Shown: piece by piece, positions 29,007 to 38,715 of the stretch | Numbering within the stretch: the first letter of the stretch is position 1 | How the letters are laid out: the number at the start of each line of letters is the position of its first letter | DNA from: Candidatus Pacearchaeota archaeon | GTDB lineage: Archaea; Nanobdellota; Nanobdellia; Pacearchaeales; GW2011-AR1 | Length of the DNA: 39,834 bases | Direction of reading: 5' to 3' | Assembly (NCBI GenBank): GCA_009694725.1 | Contig: SICV01000007.1 | Location: 1 to 39,834 of the forward strand | The notes under the pieces: model-generated | What the model was told of the DNA's origin: nothing | Database searches by the model: none | What the model saw: only the letters and a program-made list of their open reading frames with translations | Translations under genes and position numbers: made by a program

Positions 29007-29422
29007 TATAACATCCTCCGGACTAAGACATTGATGTCTGCTTTATTATCGCCTAAGACACCACCGGTTAAAGGATAATGCAACTTGGATTTAATACCGC
29101 CACGCGGAGGATGGAGTCTGAAGAAGGGTTTGAGGCCGAGATCAGGTAATGATTTCTTTTCAACTTCAGCAGCAACTTTTGCAGCATCAATCTTTTTGCC
29201 TTTCATAACCTGGCCGCGTTTTGCAATTAATTCAATGAGTGTTGCGTTGTCGATTGTACCAAATGCAACGAAGTTACGTACATGGCTCAATAATTTATAA
29301 TTGTCCTCTGTTTCTTTCATCAGTACTGCAGCATATTTTCGACGTAAGCGAATGCGGCTTAAGGTGTCGTTTACGGTTGTAGGTACTTCTACCATGCCCG
29401 AAATGCGAATGACGAGTATCAT
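29006..29422 (-). CDS. rpl30: ribosomal protein uL30
   Basis: VIRISGMVEVPTTVNDTLSRIRLRRKYAAVLM. Confidence 0.93.
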   Translation of the reverse strand: MILVIRISGMVEVPTTVNDTLSRIRLRRKYAAVLMKETEDNYKLLSHVRNFVAFGTIDNATLIELIAKRGQVMKGKKIDAAKVAAEVEKKSLPDLGLKPFFRLHPPRGGIKSKLHYPLTGGVLGDNKADINVLVRRML

Positions 29423-30198
29423 AATCTCATCCTATTTGTTTGTAGTAATGCATCAATGACTGCTTTGCCTAAGTTAAAGGTGGTACGTGTTTGGCCTTCA
29501 ATATAGGAATAGACATCTTCAATCCCTGCAAGGCGAAGAATCTTCTTCCCTTCATTACCAATCACTAATCCCGTTCCTCGAGGAGCAGGAATAAGTGTTA
29601 CTCGAACTGAACCGCATTTACCTTTTACTTTGTACGGAACGGTATGAGGTTGGGTGTTTACTTCCTTTGATTCCCACCCGCGTGTGATACGTACGATGTT
29701 CAATTTTGCTGCACGTTGTGCTTTTGCACGAGCAGGTAATGTTTCCTTTGCTTTGCCTAATCCAACACCCACATGTCCTGCGCGATCTCCAACCACAGCC
29801 ATTGCTGAGAACGTCACTACGTTTCCTTCCATCGTTTTCTTTTGCGTTTGTCTCCAGGCTCTTCGTTTACCGCCACCAAATTTACCCTTTGCTTGACCAA
29901 TCAATAATAAATCATGTTCGGTTTTGAGTAATAAATCAACAATTGGGGATTCAAGCACTTTCAAGTTTTGATCAATAATGTCGTCATAATTCGTTACTTT
30001 CTTTTCGCGTACTGCACGACCAAGGGCTGTTTTAGGTATCCAGGCAGCAAGAGCAGCCGCTTGTGATTCGCGATCTTGTTCTTCACGCGATTTTCGACGA
30101 TAGACGGTTGGTTCTACAACTACATCTAACTTCTGTACTTCTTCAGGTGTTGCTTCTATGAGCGCCTTTGGTTGATTACTATTTTCTTTTTCTGCCAT
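29419..30198 (-). CDS. rps5: ribosomal protein uS5
   Basis: FSAMAVVGDRAGHVGVGLGKAKETLPARAKAQRAAKLNIVRITRGWES; likely start MAEKENSN. Confidence 0.95.
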   Translation of the reverse strand: MAEKENSNQPKALIEATPEEVQKLDVVVEPTVYRRKSREEQDRESQAAALAAWIPKTALGRAVREKKVTNYDDIIDQNLKVLESPIVDLLLKTEHDLLLIGQAKGKFGGGKRRAWRQTQKKTMEGNVVTFSAMAVVGDRAGHVGVGLGKAKETLPARAKAQRAAKLNIVRITRGWESKEVNTQPHTVPYKVKGKCGSVRVTLIPAPRGTGLVIGNEGKKILRLAGIEDVYSYIEGQTRTTFNLGKAVIDALLQTNRMRL

Positions 30199-30199
30199 G

Positions 30200-30664
30200 T
30201 TATAGTTTCTCCTTGAGCTTGAGTGTTGCCGCAAGCGGATGAGTTTTCACTTCTTCTGTTGGAAGAACATCAGGACTATGTGCAATTTTCAGTCCGCCTT
30301 CGACTGCGCCAAGAACTACCGCATACAGACGCGACTTATGAATGTTTCGTTGCATACCAAAATCAACAATGACGTCGGCATGGGTACTTGCTACTCGCTT
30401 TGCAAGCATAAATCCTGTTAGATAACCTGCCGGTAAGGATTTGAGGCTTCCCGCTTTATCTTGTGGCCAGCCTTTGGCAAGAAGATCTTTCGAGATAACT
30501 GAAGCAACTACCGTGTCCTGTGCATTGACACTCGTTACCAATTGAGCAATCAAAAACTTATTTGTTTTACGAATTACTAATCGCGGTTTTCCTGACTTTA
30601 AGAAATTGAAACGCGCTTTGTAATCTGTGCGTGCTTGTAATCTACGTTGACGAACGGATCTCAT
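30200..30664 (-). CDS. rpl18: ribosomal protein uL18
   Basis: RRRLQARTDYKARFNFLKSGKPRLVIRKTNKFLIAQLV. Confidence 0.95.
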   Translation of the reverse strand: MRSVRQRRLQARTDYKARFNFLKSGKPRLVIRKTNKFLIAQLVTSVNAQDTVVASVISKDLLAKGWPQDKAGSLKSLPAGYLTGFMLAKRVASTHADVIVDFGMQRNIHKSRLYAVVLGAVEGGLKIAHSPDVLPTEEVKTHPLAATLKLKEKL

Positions 30665-31065
30665 TTTTTCATCACCATTCGTTCTTTCAAGTGGGCTTTA
30701 CTCTTATATCGATGTGCGCGAATTTCGTTACGGAAGAAATGGTATTGTTCCTTCGTAATTGTTTCATGAGAAAGTAATTCTGCAAGATAGGCGCGAAGTT
30801 TACGAGTAATGATAATGTATTGTCTCTTCCCATTCTTAACTTTCTTCTTGATACTTCCTGCGCGTCGACGACTTTTACTACGTACAATCTTCTTTCGTCC
30901 ACGAATATCATGAATAGTAATTGCCCCATCTGCGTGGAGATCGCGCATGTCTTGTTTAGTCAAGGCTTCAGAGATATCCGTAAGGCGAGCAGTGTTAAAA
31001 ACAATGCGGGCTTTACCAACTCCAAAGGTTGCAACTGCAAGTGCTTTTTTAGTGTCTAATTTCAT
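30661..31065 (-). CDS. rpl19e: ribosomal protein eL19
   Basis: IRGRKKIVRSKSRRRAGSIKKKVKNGKRQYIIITRKLRAYL. Confidence 0.94.
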   Translation of the reverse strand: MKLDTKKALAVATFGVGKARIVFNTARLTDISEALTKQDMRDLHADGAITIHDIRGRKKIVRSKSRRRAGSIKKKVKNGKRQYIIITRKLRAYLAELLSHETITKEQYHFFRNEIRAHRYKSKAHLKERMVMKK

Positions 31066-31409
31066 TGTGCGCCTCGTGCTGATGTCCAGAGGGATAACTT
31101 ACGTTCTTCTACAATTTTCATAAAGTCTGCTCGTTTCTTTGCACCAAGTGTGCGCGCGAAGACAACCATATTTTTTGACGTTGCTTGTGCAAGATCTTGT
31201 ATATTTTTGACCACAAGCGGTATTTTACCATCCACTAATCCAGCTGTTGCACGAGGGGAGCTATATCCGATTTCAACACGAAGTGGATACCCGAATCTCT
31301 TACGACGGATTTTATTATGTCTCCCACGTGGACGTCTCCATTTTTGTAACTTTGGACGATGACTCCCTAATCGCTTATGTCTATTTGTATCTGATCTCAA
31401 GAATCTCAT
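31062..31409 (-). CDS. rpl32e: ribosomal protein eL32
   Basis: FLRSDTNRHKRLGSHRPKLQKWRRPRGRHNKIRRKRFGYP. Confidence 0.94.
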   Translation of the reverse strand: MRFLRSDTNRHKRLGSHRPKLQKWRRPRGRHNKIRRKRFGYPLRVEIGYSSPRATAGLVDGKIPLVVKNIQDLAQATSKNMVVFARTLGAKKRADFMKIVEERKLSLWTSARGAQ

Positions 31410-31948
31410 GCTACTCTCCCTGGACGTTCAGTTAAAAAGATACCGTCTTGAAAGACACGGCGATCGCGATTACGTACATTGGTTGCACGTTCAATTAAAG
31501 AAACCGTTCTTCCTGCTGCTTCAATATCGTGTGAACTTACCGTTACTTTTGGGCCCTTTACTTCAACATCAACATTTTCTTCAATGCGAGCAAATCGAGG
31601 AGTTTTTTCTCCAAGAAAATTATTAATAACTAATTTTTTGCCATCTACCTTTAGAGTCATCGGAAAGTGGACGTTACATGCTTCTAATTGATAGATAAAT
31701 TTATTTTCTAATCCTCTGACAAGATTTTTTACATGTGCTAGTAATGAACGAACTTCTTTTAATTGTATTTTTCTTCCCTTTGGTGCAGCAATAGTAAGTT
31801 CATTTCCTTTCAAAGCAGACGTGATTAATGGACGAGTTAGGAGACGAGTAAGGGAGTTACCAGCCTTAGTGACGGTAAGAGTGCCATTGTTCAATTGCGC
31901 TGAGAATCCGTCAGGGAATGCATAGGATTCAGTAATTGCTTGTTTCAT
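31406..31948 (-). CDS. rpl6: ribosomal protein uL6
   Basis: KFIYQLEACNVHFPMTLKVDGKKLVINNFLGEKTPRFARI; likely start MKQAITESY. Confidence 0.94.
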   Translation of the reverse strand: MKQAITESYAFPDGFSAQLNNGTLTVTKAGNSLTRLLTRPLITSALKGNELTIAAPKGRKIQLKEVRSLLAHVKNLVRGLENKFIYQLEACNVHFPMTLKVDGKKLVINNFLGEKTPRFARIEENVDVEVKGPKVTVSSHDIEAAGRTVSLIERATNVRNRDRRVFQDGIFLTERPGRVA

Positions 31949-32322
31949 TAGAAGAAATATGCGAGTAAGCATCCTCCTTGTCTCTTGTCAATAGCCGTGT
32001 GGTGCGTCATAATCCCTGAAGGTGTGGAAACAATGATAATTCCCAGGTCTTTTGCAGGAAGATAACGAGGGACATATTTTTCAATTTCGTCTGATTTGAC
32101 GACAAATCGAGGTTTAATTGCATTACAGCCATTTAACTTATCAAAGATGATTGTAATTTTATTATCCTTGAGCTCATAGGAGGTAATATACTTCTTGAGC
32201 TTAGCAATTGCAAGTACCGAGATAAGTAATTGTGAATGTCTGCGTATTACGACCTGGTCCAAACCAGCCTTACGGGCGTTCATCATTTGGTTTAGCGCAT
32301 CGGCAACAACGTCGTGACTCAT
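31948..32322 (-). CDS. rps8: ribosomal protein uS8
   Basis: MSHDVVADALNQMMNARKAG...LGIIIVSTPSGIMTHHTAIDKRQGGCLLAYFF. Confidence 0.95.
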   Translation of the reverse strand: MSHDVVADALNQMMNARKAGLDQVVIRRHSQLLISVLAIAKLKKYITSYELKDNKITIIFDKLNGCNAIKPRFVVKSDEIEKYVPRYLPAKDLGIIIVSTPSGIMTHHTAIDKRQGGCLLAYFF

Positions 32323-32323
32323 G

Positions 32324-32554
32324 TTAGTTATATTTTTTGAAGCCGATTTCTGTTGCAATGTCCCTGAAACATTGTCGGCATAAATTTAGATTGTATTGGC
32401 TCAGGTGTGCACCAAATCGTCCACATTGTTCACACTTGTATCGTGCGACACCAGTGGTGCGATCTTTTGGTTTACAATGACGGATAAACTTTGCGAGTTT
32501 CGCAGGTTTTCCCTTTAATTGTTTGGCAATTTTATTCCAGTCGCTTGCGGTCAT
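32324..32554 (-). CDS. rps14: ribosomal protein uS14 (zinc-binding, with N-terminal extension)
   Basis: YKCEQCGRFGAHLSQYNLNLCRQCFRDIATEIGFKKYN. Confidence 0.94.
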   Translation of the reverse strand: MTASDWNKIAKQLKGKPAKLAKFIRHCKPKDRTTGVARYKCEQCGRFGAHLSQYNLNLCRQCFRDIATEIGFKKYN

Positions 32555-32555
32555 C

Positions 32556-33065
32556 TTATGCTATTGCTGTTTTAAAGCCCTCCGTCATGAATTGTATAAT
32601 TTCGTCTTGAGTTACATATTGTACCTTTGCTACTTTGCTTCCTTTTATTTTCTTTAGTTGGACACGGAGACCAGGACGAGCAAACGTAACAGTCGCATTT
32701 AACCCACGAATTCCGATGTCTCGTTGATATTCCATACCTGGAATTTCAATATATTCTTTAATACCGAATGAAAAATGATTGTCTGAAATGGACTTTTTTT
32801 TCAATTTGTTATCAATTGCGCTCAATAAACGCTTTAACAATACGACTGCATCTTCATTACGAATCGTAACCCGTGTACCTACTTCAAGTCCTGGACGAAC
32901 ATCGAAATCAGGAATACGTTTTGATGATTTGATAATTTGTGCTTTCTTGCCTGAAATAATTTCAAGTAATTTATGGGCTTTTGTTAATGAATCTCCTGTT
33001 GCTCCTGCTGAGATAACTACTTTTTCAACAGAGATTTTTCTCATCGGATTCAATGTTACACTCAT
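32556..33065 (-). CDS. rpl5: ribosomal protein uL5
   Basis: MSVTLNPMRKISVEKVVISAGATGDSLTKAHKLLEIISGKKAQIIKSSKR. Confidence 0.95.
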   Translation of the reverse strand: MSVTLNPMRKISVEKVVISAGATGDSLTKAHKLLEIISGKKAQIIKSSKRIPDFDVRPGLEVGTRVTIRNEDAVVLLKRLLSAIDNKLKKKSISDNHFSFGIKEYIEIPGMEYQRDIGIRGLNATVTFARPGLRVQLKKIKGSKVAKVQYVTQDEIIQFMTEGFKTAIA

Positions 33066-33679
33066 TGTGCAACCACCATACGCGCAGGGATTGTTGCTTT
33101 TATTTCGGGGAATTGTACAGTGCAAACGCCTGCTTCATACGAGACGATTTTTCCTTCTTGGCCAATATATTTACCTGCAGTTGCAAAAACCTTGCTACCT
33201 TTTCCAAATGCGACATGTTTAACAGGTTTATTTGATATGTCTAAATAAAGAGAATCTTGCACTGCATGTTCTTTTTTACCAATAATGTTGGTACCATCAT
33301 GAAGATGAATTTGTATTTTTCCACCAGAGATTAAGCTTCTGCCGAGTATTTTTGCAAGGCGATCCTTTGCTTTTGTTTCGACGAATATGAATCTCCCGGC
33401 AGGAGAAAGAGATAATTGATAGGCCTTATCTGCTTCAAGAATATGAAATAATTGGATACTTTCATTCAATTCGACAACCATGCGTCCATTTACCTTTAAT
33501 TTTTTTTGTTTAATCATTTCACGTACTTCTTTTGCAGTTTTTGCAAGATTCAACATATCTCGAATAGCAATAACTACTGGTACCGCTTCACGAAGATGTG
33601 AGCGAGCCATTGCTACATACTTGCTGCCTTTTCGTACAATTGGGATTTTTCTGGTTACGTTTTCTCGTGATCTGTGCAT
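33062..33679 (-). CDS. rps4e: ribosomal protein eS4
   Basis: MHRSRENVTRKIPIVRKGSKYVAMARSHLREAVPVVIAIRDMLNLAKTAKEV. Confidence 0.93.
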   Translation of the reverse strand: MHRSRENVTRKIPIVRKGSKYVAMARSHLREAVPVVIAIRDMLNLAKTAKEVREMIKQKKLKVNGRMVVELNESIQLFHILEADKAYQLSLSPAGRFIFVETKAKDRLAKILGRSLISGGKIQIHLHDGTNIIGKKEHAVQDSLYLDISNKPVKHVAFGKGSKVFATAGKYIGQEGKIVSYEAGVCTVQFPEIKATIPARMVVAQ

Positions 33680-33680
33680 G

Positions 33681-34079
33681 TTAGTTCGCTCCTTTCGTAG
33701 GTTGAGAAGTCTGAGGGAGAGGTAGTCTGCGCTTGTCAGTCTCATCGAGTTTAACAAGCATCAGAGCGCGTGGATTAAAGGGAACATTGTATTTACTGCC
33801 ATCTTTCTTAGAACGTTGCATACCTTCAAGATATACAACACTTGAAGAAAGAGTAACAGAGAGTACTTTGGCCTGCTTCTTTGCGAAGCTTCCACGCATG
33901 ACAAGCACCTCATCCCCTTTCTTGAGGGGAAGACTTCTCTTGCCATACTTTGTGCGTAATTCTTTTGACAAGTGGGCGTTTAAAAAGGTATGCTTGAGAT
34001 GTAAGGGGGCATTATATCTATATTTACGTTGCTTTGCAGGACGCTTACTTGATAGCCAAGCAGAAGTGAAGAATTTCAT
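33681..34079 (-). CDS. rpl24: ribosomal protein uL24
   Basis: HLSKELRTKYGKRSLPLKKGDEVLVMRGSFAKKQAKVLSVTL. Confidence 0.94.
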   Translation of the reverse strand: MKFFTSAWLSSKRPAKQRKYRYNAPLHLKHTFLNAHLSKELRTKYGKRSLPLKKGDEVLVMRGSFAKKQAKVLSVTLSSSVVYLEGMQRSKKDGSKYNVPFNPRALMLVKLDETDKRRLPLPQTSQPTKGAN

Positions 34080-34477
34080 AATACGAATGGTGCTAATTTA
34101 GCAACCTCTTTCCAGCGTTCATGAATTTCTCTGGCAACCGGGCCTTTAATCATGGTGCCCTTCGGGTTTCCCTTTTCATCTTTCAAGAGGGCAACCGCAT
34201 TATCTTCGAACATAACTCGTTCTCCAGTTAATCTGCGATAGGCCATACGTTGACGAATAATAACCGCATCAAACAAGATTCCCTTCATTTCAGGTTTTCC
34301 TGCACGAACTGATATTTTTACCCAATCTCCTACTTTTGCATATTGTTGTCTTCCTTTCTTTGTTTTTCCATGAACAACACCAGTGATACGCGCGATACGT
34401 GCCCCGGAGTTATCTGCTACGACACATTGACTCCCCAGGTTTAATCCTCGTGTGACCATTGCTGAGACTGCTTTCAT
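34076..34477 (-). CDS. rpl14: ribosomal protein uL14
   Basis: RGLNLGSQCVVADNSGARIARITGVVHGKTKKGRQQYAKVGDWVKISV. Confidence 0.95.
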   Translation of the reverse strand: MKAVSAMVTRGLNLGSQCVVADNSGARIARITGVVHGKTKKGRQQYAKVGDWVKISVRAGKPEMKGILFDAVIIRQRMAYRRLTGERVMFEDNAVALLKDEKGNPKGTMIKGPVAREIHERWKEVAKLAPFVL

Positions 34478-34794
34478 TTTTTCTGCTCTCCTGCTGAACG
34501 GATTTTTTCAACAACGACTGCGTGAATAATTTTGCTTAAGGGTCTACATTCCTGTACTTTAATGTAATCGCCAACCACTAGGTCCATACCTGCAGGGATA
34601 CGTGCATGTACTTTGGAATGTTTCTTGTAGAATCGTTCATACTTTCTCAAATAGACTGTTCGTTCAAATTCAATGACGACGCGTGTTGAGAATTTCTTAA
34701 TAATCGTACCTTCGAAGAAACGTCCTCGTGTTGCAGTTGGAGCTTTCACTAGGACTTGTGTACTTGCTGTTTTGGTTTGTTTTTGTTCTTTCAT
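34474..34794 (-). CDS. rps17: ribosomal protein uS17
   Basis: GRFFEGTIIKKFSTRVVIEFERTVYLRKYERFYKKHSKVHARIP. Confidence 0.94.
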   Translation of the reverse strand: MKEQKQTKTASTQVLVKAPTATRGRFFEGTIIKKFSTRVVIEFERTVYLRKYERFYKKHSKVHARIPAGMDLVVGDYIKVQECRPLSKIIHAVVVEKIRSAGEQKK

Positions 34795-34796
34795 GG

Positions 34797-35093
34797 TTAG
34801 TCACTTATTGCTGTTTGTGGGAATCCGAGTTTTATCAAGGTTGGCTTGATCTGTTTCACGTGATTTCCCTGAAGTTCGATAATACCATCTTTAATGGTAC
34901 CCCCACACGCGAGTTTTTCCTTCAAGGATTTGGCGATCTCCTTGAGATCGACATTCTTGTCGAAACCACTCACCAATGTTGTGAGTTTTCCGAACCGACG
35001 AGCTACCGTCGAAACGGTTATCTTCTGATCGCCTTTAGCGATCTCTTCAAACACACCAGCTTGGCTGGGAAGAAAACGTGGATCAATGTCCAT
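34797..35093 (-). CDS. translation initiation factor aIF1 (SUI1)
   Basis: ITVSTVARRFGKLTTLVSGFDKN-VDLKEIAKSLKEKLACGGTIKDGIIELQGNHVKQIKPTLIKLGF. Confidence 0.93.
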   Translation of the reverse strand: MDIDPRFLPSQAGVFEEIAKGDQKITVSTVARRFGKLTTLVSGFDKNVDLKEIAKSLKEKLACGGTIKDGIIELQGNHVKQIKPTLIKLGFPQTAISD

Positions 35094-35288
35094 TTATGCT
35101 TTCTTCGCCTCCTCGTGCTGTGCGAGTGTTAACAACCGTGCGCGAGCCCTTTTAAGCTCTTTTGTTTTGGCGGTTGCCTTGTGAGCGGTTACTTGTCCCT
35201 TTAATAACGCTAAAGAAATTTCATGGAGTTTTTCTTGGCGTTCTTTAACAGATAATTTTCGAGCATCAGCCATACGTATAATTGCCAT
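35094..35288 (-). CDS. rpl29: ribosomal protein uL29
   Basis: ADARKLSVKERQEKLHEISLALLKGQV...KRARARLLTLA. Confidence 0.92.
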   Translation of the reverse strand: MAIIRMADARKLSVKERQEKLHEISLALLKGQVTAHKATAKTKELKRARARLLTLAQHEEAKKA

Positions 35289-35971
35289 TATTTCTTAGCC
35301 TCCTTCTTCTTTGCAGGTTTCTTTGCTACTTTCTTGACCACAATTTCTTCAACAGGCATAAAGAACTTTGCTTTTAATGCATCATCGACGACGATTTTAT
35401 CATGAATATGTGCGTTTGGAGGAAGAATACGGACTTTAATTCCTGAAACGCCCATATTACTTCCTGCTTGTGCCATTGCGCAGTCAACTACTTTTGCAGG
35501 TTCTCCTGTTTTCTTCAAATACCCTTGCGAAAATCTCCAGGATTTTGCACGTTCTGAAGGTAATCGTCCAGAGAGTACAATTTCAGCCCCGAGTGCACCT
35601 GCACGCATAATATCTTGTAACATACGATAGGCAATAACTTTGAACTTTAATGAGCCCTGGCGTTCCATCTGTGTTGCAATTTCATCTGCTACTAATTGTG
35701 CATCAAGACGAGCATCGGCAATTTCACGAATGTCAATATGTGGGTTGTCAAGCTTATATCCTTTCTTGAGAACTTTCGTAAGTTCTTCAATTTTTTCTCC
35801 ACGTTTTCCAATGACTTGACCAGGACGGGAAGTAGCAATCACAATTTTTTCACCAACAGGAGTATATTCAATATTTACTGCGCTGATTTTTCCTTTTCCT
35901 AAATCTGATTTAATGTAATTCTTAACGGCAAGTTCATTTTTCTTAAAGTTTACAAATTTCTTTTCGTCCAT
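35288..35971 (-). CDS. rps3: ribosomal protein uS3
   Basis: KH domain GQVIGKRGEKIEELTKVLKK...GALGAEIVLSGRLPSERAKSWRF. Confidence 0.95.
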   Translation of the reverse strand: MDEKKFVNFKKNELAVKNYIKSDLGKGKISAVNIEYTPVGEKIVIATSRPGQVIGKRGEKIEELTKVLKKGYKLDNPHIDIREIADARLDAQLVADEIATQMERQGSLKFKVIAYRMLQDIMRAGALGAEIVLSGRLPSERAKSWRFSQGYLKKTGEPAKVVDCAMAQAGSNMGVSGIKVRILPPNAHIHDKIVVDDALKAKFFMPVEEIVVKKVAKKPAKKKEAKK

Positions 35972-36609
35972 TATTTCTTTTCCTCTACACGTAGTGTAAC
36001 ATTTGTTCTTTTAAACCTCATCCCGCCACGCTTTGCTGGACGAACGCCCCAACTTGCGGAACCCATGGTGATAATCGTCTTGTGAATGTCCATACCATTG
36101 ACAATTGCATTTCCCCGTAGGCCTTTCAACATGGTGATAAATTGAGCTGTTACCTTAAGAGGGTATCGTCCGGACATCATTCCCGGTTCAGAACGATGGG
36201 GGATTTCACCACGCATTGGGATTGCGCGTTTGAAGAGTAAGACTTCGTTCAATTCTTTGAGTGCTTGGTCAATGGTCTTGAACTTGATGAATTCACAAAT
36301 ATACATACAGTATTTCTTTGAACCTGCAAGGCCGATTACCTTAGCCATTGCGAAGTCTTTCTTAGTTATTTTTACCGATGATTTCCTTGGTTCTTCTTTC
36401 TTAGGGGTATCTGATGTCTTACGTGGTGTTTCGGTAGGTGATGGGCTGGAAGTTGCTTTGGTATCTCCTGCTGGTGTCTGTGTCTGAGTAGTGCTGGAAG
36501 CTGAAGCGGTTGGTTTGGTTTCCTTCTTCGAGGCTTGCGTAGGAGCATGTGCCTGTGCAGGAGCTTTCTTCTCTACAGGATTATGTTTTGGAACGTAGTC
36601 TTTTTCCAT
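35971..36609 (-). CDS. rpl22: ribosomal protein uL22 with about 85-90 aa P/T/S/K-rich N-terminal extension
   Basis: Core IPHRSEPGMMSGRYPLKVTAQFITMLKGLRGNAIVNGMD; low-complexity N-terminus. Confidence 0.93.
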   Translation of the reverse strand: MEKDYVPKHNPVEKKAPAQAHAPTQASKKETKPTASASSTTQTQTPAGDTKATSSPSPTETPRKTSDTPKKEEPRKSSVKITKKDFAMAKVIGLAGSKKYCMYICEFIKFKTIDQALKELNEVLLFKRAIPMRGEIPHRSEPGMMSGRYPLKVTAQFITMLKGLRGNAIVNGMDIHKTIITMGSASWGVRPAKRGGMRFKRTNVTLRVEEKK

Positions 36610-36610
36610 G

Positions 36611-37018
36611 TTACTTCTTTTCCACTCCTGAGGACTTGGTTGAACCTAATCCAGGATTACCATGTTGTACTTTTGTACGCGTAAGTGCAAATTCTCCTAA
36701 TCGATGTCCAATCATACGATGTGTAATCGCAAGATCTGTGAATGATTTTCCCGCATGAATACCAATGGTCATGCCGACTAACCGCGGAAGAATCACAATA
36801 TCACGTAAATGTGTTTTAATTTTTTTCTTTGCATTAAACTGTGTCTCACAGCGCTTGATAAATGATTCATGATTTTGGAAATTGCGTAAAACTGAACGTC
36901 GAGATCGTGACGGGATGAATTTTGCAACTTCGCGTGCATCTAGTTTCTTGAGATCTTCCACATTCTGTCCTCGGTAGAAGACTTCTTTTGATCTCATGAT
37001 AACACCTTCGTCAGCCAT
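36611..37018 (-). CDS. rps19: ribosomal protein uS19
   Basis: THLRDIVILPRLVGMTIGIHAGKSFTDLAITHRMIGHRLGEFALTR. Confidence 0.95.
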   Translation of the reverse strand: MADEGVIMRSKEVFYRGQNVEDLKKLDAREVAKFIPSRSRRSVLRNFQNHESFIKRCETQFNAKKKIKTHLRDIVILPRLVGMTIGIHAGKSFTDLAITHRMIGHRLGEFALTRTKVQHGNPGLGSTKSSGVEKK

Positions 37019-37713
37019 TACTTGCGCCTCCCTGTTCGACTTGGACGGATATGACCAACACGTGCCCCTGGGGGTGCGTTTCTCTTTGCAATCTTTGGTT
37101 TGATACGCTTACCACGACCAGATCCGAATGGATGGTCGATTGCGTTCATCTTGACTGCAGAGGTTCGAGGCCAGAGTTTGTTTCGTGCCTTCATCTTGTA
37201 GAACATATTACCTGCTTTGACAAATGGTTTGTTAATTCTGCCATCGCCTGCAATAACACCGAGGGTTGCACGGCAATCACCTGAAACAATAACTTCTTTC
37301 TTGTTTGGCATCAAAATTGCAATTTTGTTATGATCTAATTTCTTGTTCACAATTGCAGATGAACCTGCTGTACGAATCATTTTCCCCCCATCTCCTGGGT
37401 TAAGTTCAATATTGTAGACTTGTTGTGTAGTGACTGCATCACGTAAGTAAATAATAGAACCTGGCGTGATGCCCGAACCTATGGTAATTTCTTGACCTAC
37501 AAAAATGCCATTTGTTGCAGGGATATAAAAGATTTCATTTCCGCCCTTTATTTTCATTAAGGGGGCAGAATGCGCTGTTGAGTGAATGATATTAATGACT
37601 GTTGCTGCGCCGACATGTTGCGGGTATTTGATTTTATAGATGAATGCTTGTTTTGGTACTCGGTATGCTGGGCCTCCGTGACCTCGTGCTTGGGAAATGA
37701 TGCGCTTACCCAT
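37018..37713 (-). CDS. rpl2: ribosomal protein uL2
   Basis: MGKRIISQARGHGGPAYRVP...AMNAIDHPFGSGRGKR-type C-terminus; RTAGSSAIV. Confidence 0.96.
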   Translation of the reverse strand: MGKRIISQARGHGGPAYRVPKQAFIYKIKYPQHVGAATVINIIHSTAHSAPLMKIKGGNEIFYIPATNGIFVGQEITIGSGITPGSIIYLRDAVTTQQVYNIELNPGDGGKMIRTAGSSAIVNKKLDHNKIAILMPNKKEVIVSGDCRATLGVIAGDGRINKPFVKAGNMFYKMKARNKLWPRTSAVKMNAIDHPFGSGRGKRIKPKIAKRNAPPGARVGHIRPSRTGRRK

Positions 37714-37714
37714 G

Positions 37715-37957
37715 TTAGATTACCCCCAGTTTAGCCGCAACGTCCATTGCTGGATTGGCTGGTGCGAGACGCACGTAGGCATATTTAATGTTATGTTGGA
37801 TTGATGTTCTGACTTTGACTACTTTAACCGCAAATAATGTTTCAATTTCTTTTCTGATCTCTGTTTTTGTTGCTCTTCGTTCGGTTTCAAATAAAAGTGT
37901 GTTTTCAGTATCAATTAATTTGACTGCCTTTTCAGAGGTTACTGGTTTGAAGTTCAT
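37715..37957 (-). CDS. rpl23: ribosomal protein uL23
   Basis: VTSEKAVKLIDTENTLLFETERRATKTEIRKEIETLFAVKVVKVRT. Confidence 0.95.
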   Translation of the reverse strand: MNFKPVTSEKAVKLIDTENTLLFETERRATKTEIRKEIETLFAVKVVKVRTSIQHNIKYAYVRLAPANPAMDVAAKLGVI

Positions 37958-38715
37958 TTCAATTCCTCCAATGCTGCTTGTGTATAGACTGCCATTCTGC
38001 CAAGGGGATAGATATGGTGGATCATCAGTTCTTTGGCTGAGATCACTTCAAGACCGGCGAATGATTGTTGTTCTTTACTTCCCACGACGACTAATGCGCC
38101 TGCAGTTGATTTATGTCTTCGTCCGCGTAGTTTTCCTTTTCCATGACGAACTGAGCGTACTCTAAATGCTGTTTCGGTTGCATCTCCGAGGATTGCCTGA
38201 AATGCCCCTTTGAGTTCTTGTACTTTCTTCGGTAATGCTTCAAGGATAACGGGCGAGATGACCTTTGTGAGTGAAGGATAGTGTGCTGCAAGGAAGGTCG
38301 GTTGGGCAGTTGCGGCGATACCTATCTGTAATGCACGAACGCGTTCTTTCTGGTTAATTTTTCTGAATGCTTTGACACGAGATGCTGCGTGAACCGAACG
38401 ACCACCACGAGTATTCGAGACTTCTGCACCCACCCATAAGAATTGGGAACCACGTCGCCACATTGCTTTACGTGGAATTCTCGAAATACCTTTTCCGTAA
38501 TGTCCTTTCCATTTATGACGGGCATGACTAATGGTACCCGAAGCGGAATGTTTTCTGCCTGCACGTGGATCAGGACCATAGGATTGCATTAAGGAGAATT
38601 TTTCAGCTTCGTATGCTTTCTTCACCAAGTCTTCACGAACAGGAGTGTTAAACACGGCAGGGAGCATTACCTGCGCTTTTTCTTTACCTTTTGTATCGAA
38701 GAGTGCGACTTTCAT
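37954..38715 (-). CDS. rpl4: ribosomal protein uL4
   Basis: LPAVFNTPVREDLVKKAYEAEKFSLMQSYGPDPRAGRKHSASGTISHARH. Confidence 0.95.
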   Translation of the reverse strand: MKVALFDTKGKEKAQVMLPAVFNTPVREDLVKKAYEAEKFSLMQSYGPDPRAGRKHSASGTISHARHKWKGHYGKGISRIPRKAMWRRGSQFLWVGAEVSNTRGGRSVHAASRVKAFRKINQKERVRALQIGIAATAQPTFLAAHYPSLTKVISPVILEALPKKVQELKGAFQAILGDATETAFRVRSVRHGKGKLRGRRHKSTAGALVVVGSKEQQSFAGLEVISAKELMIHHIYPLGRMAVYTQAALEELK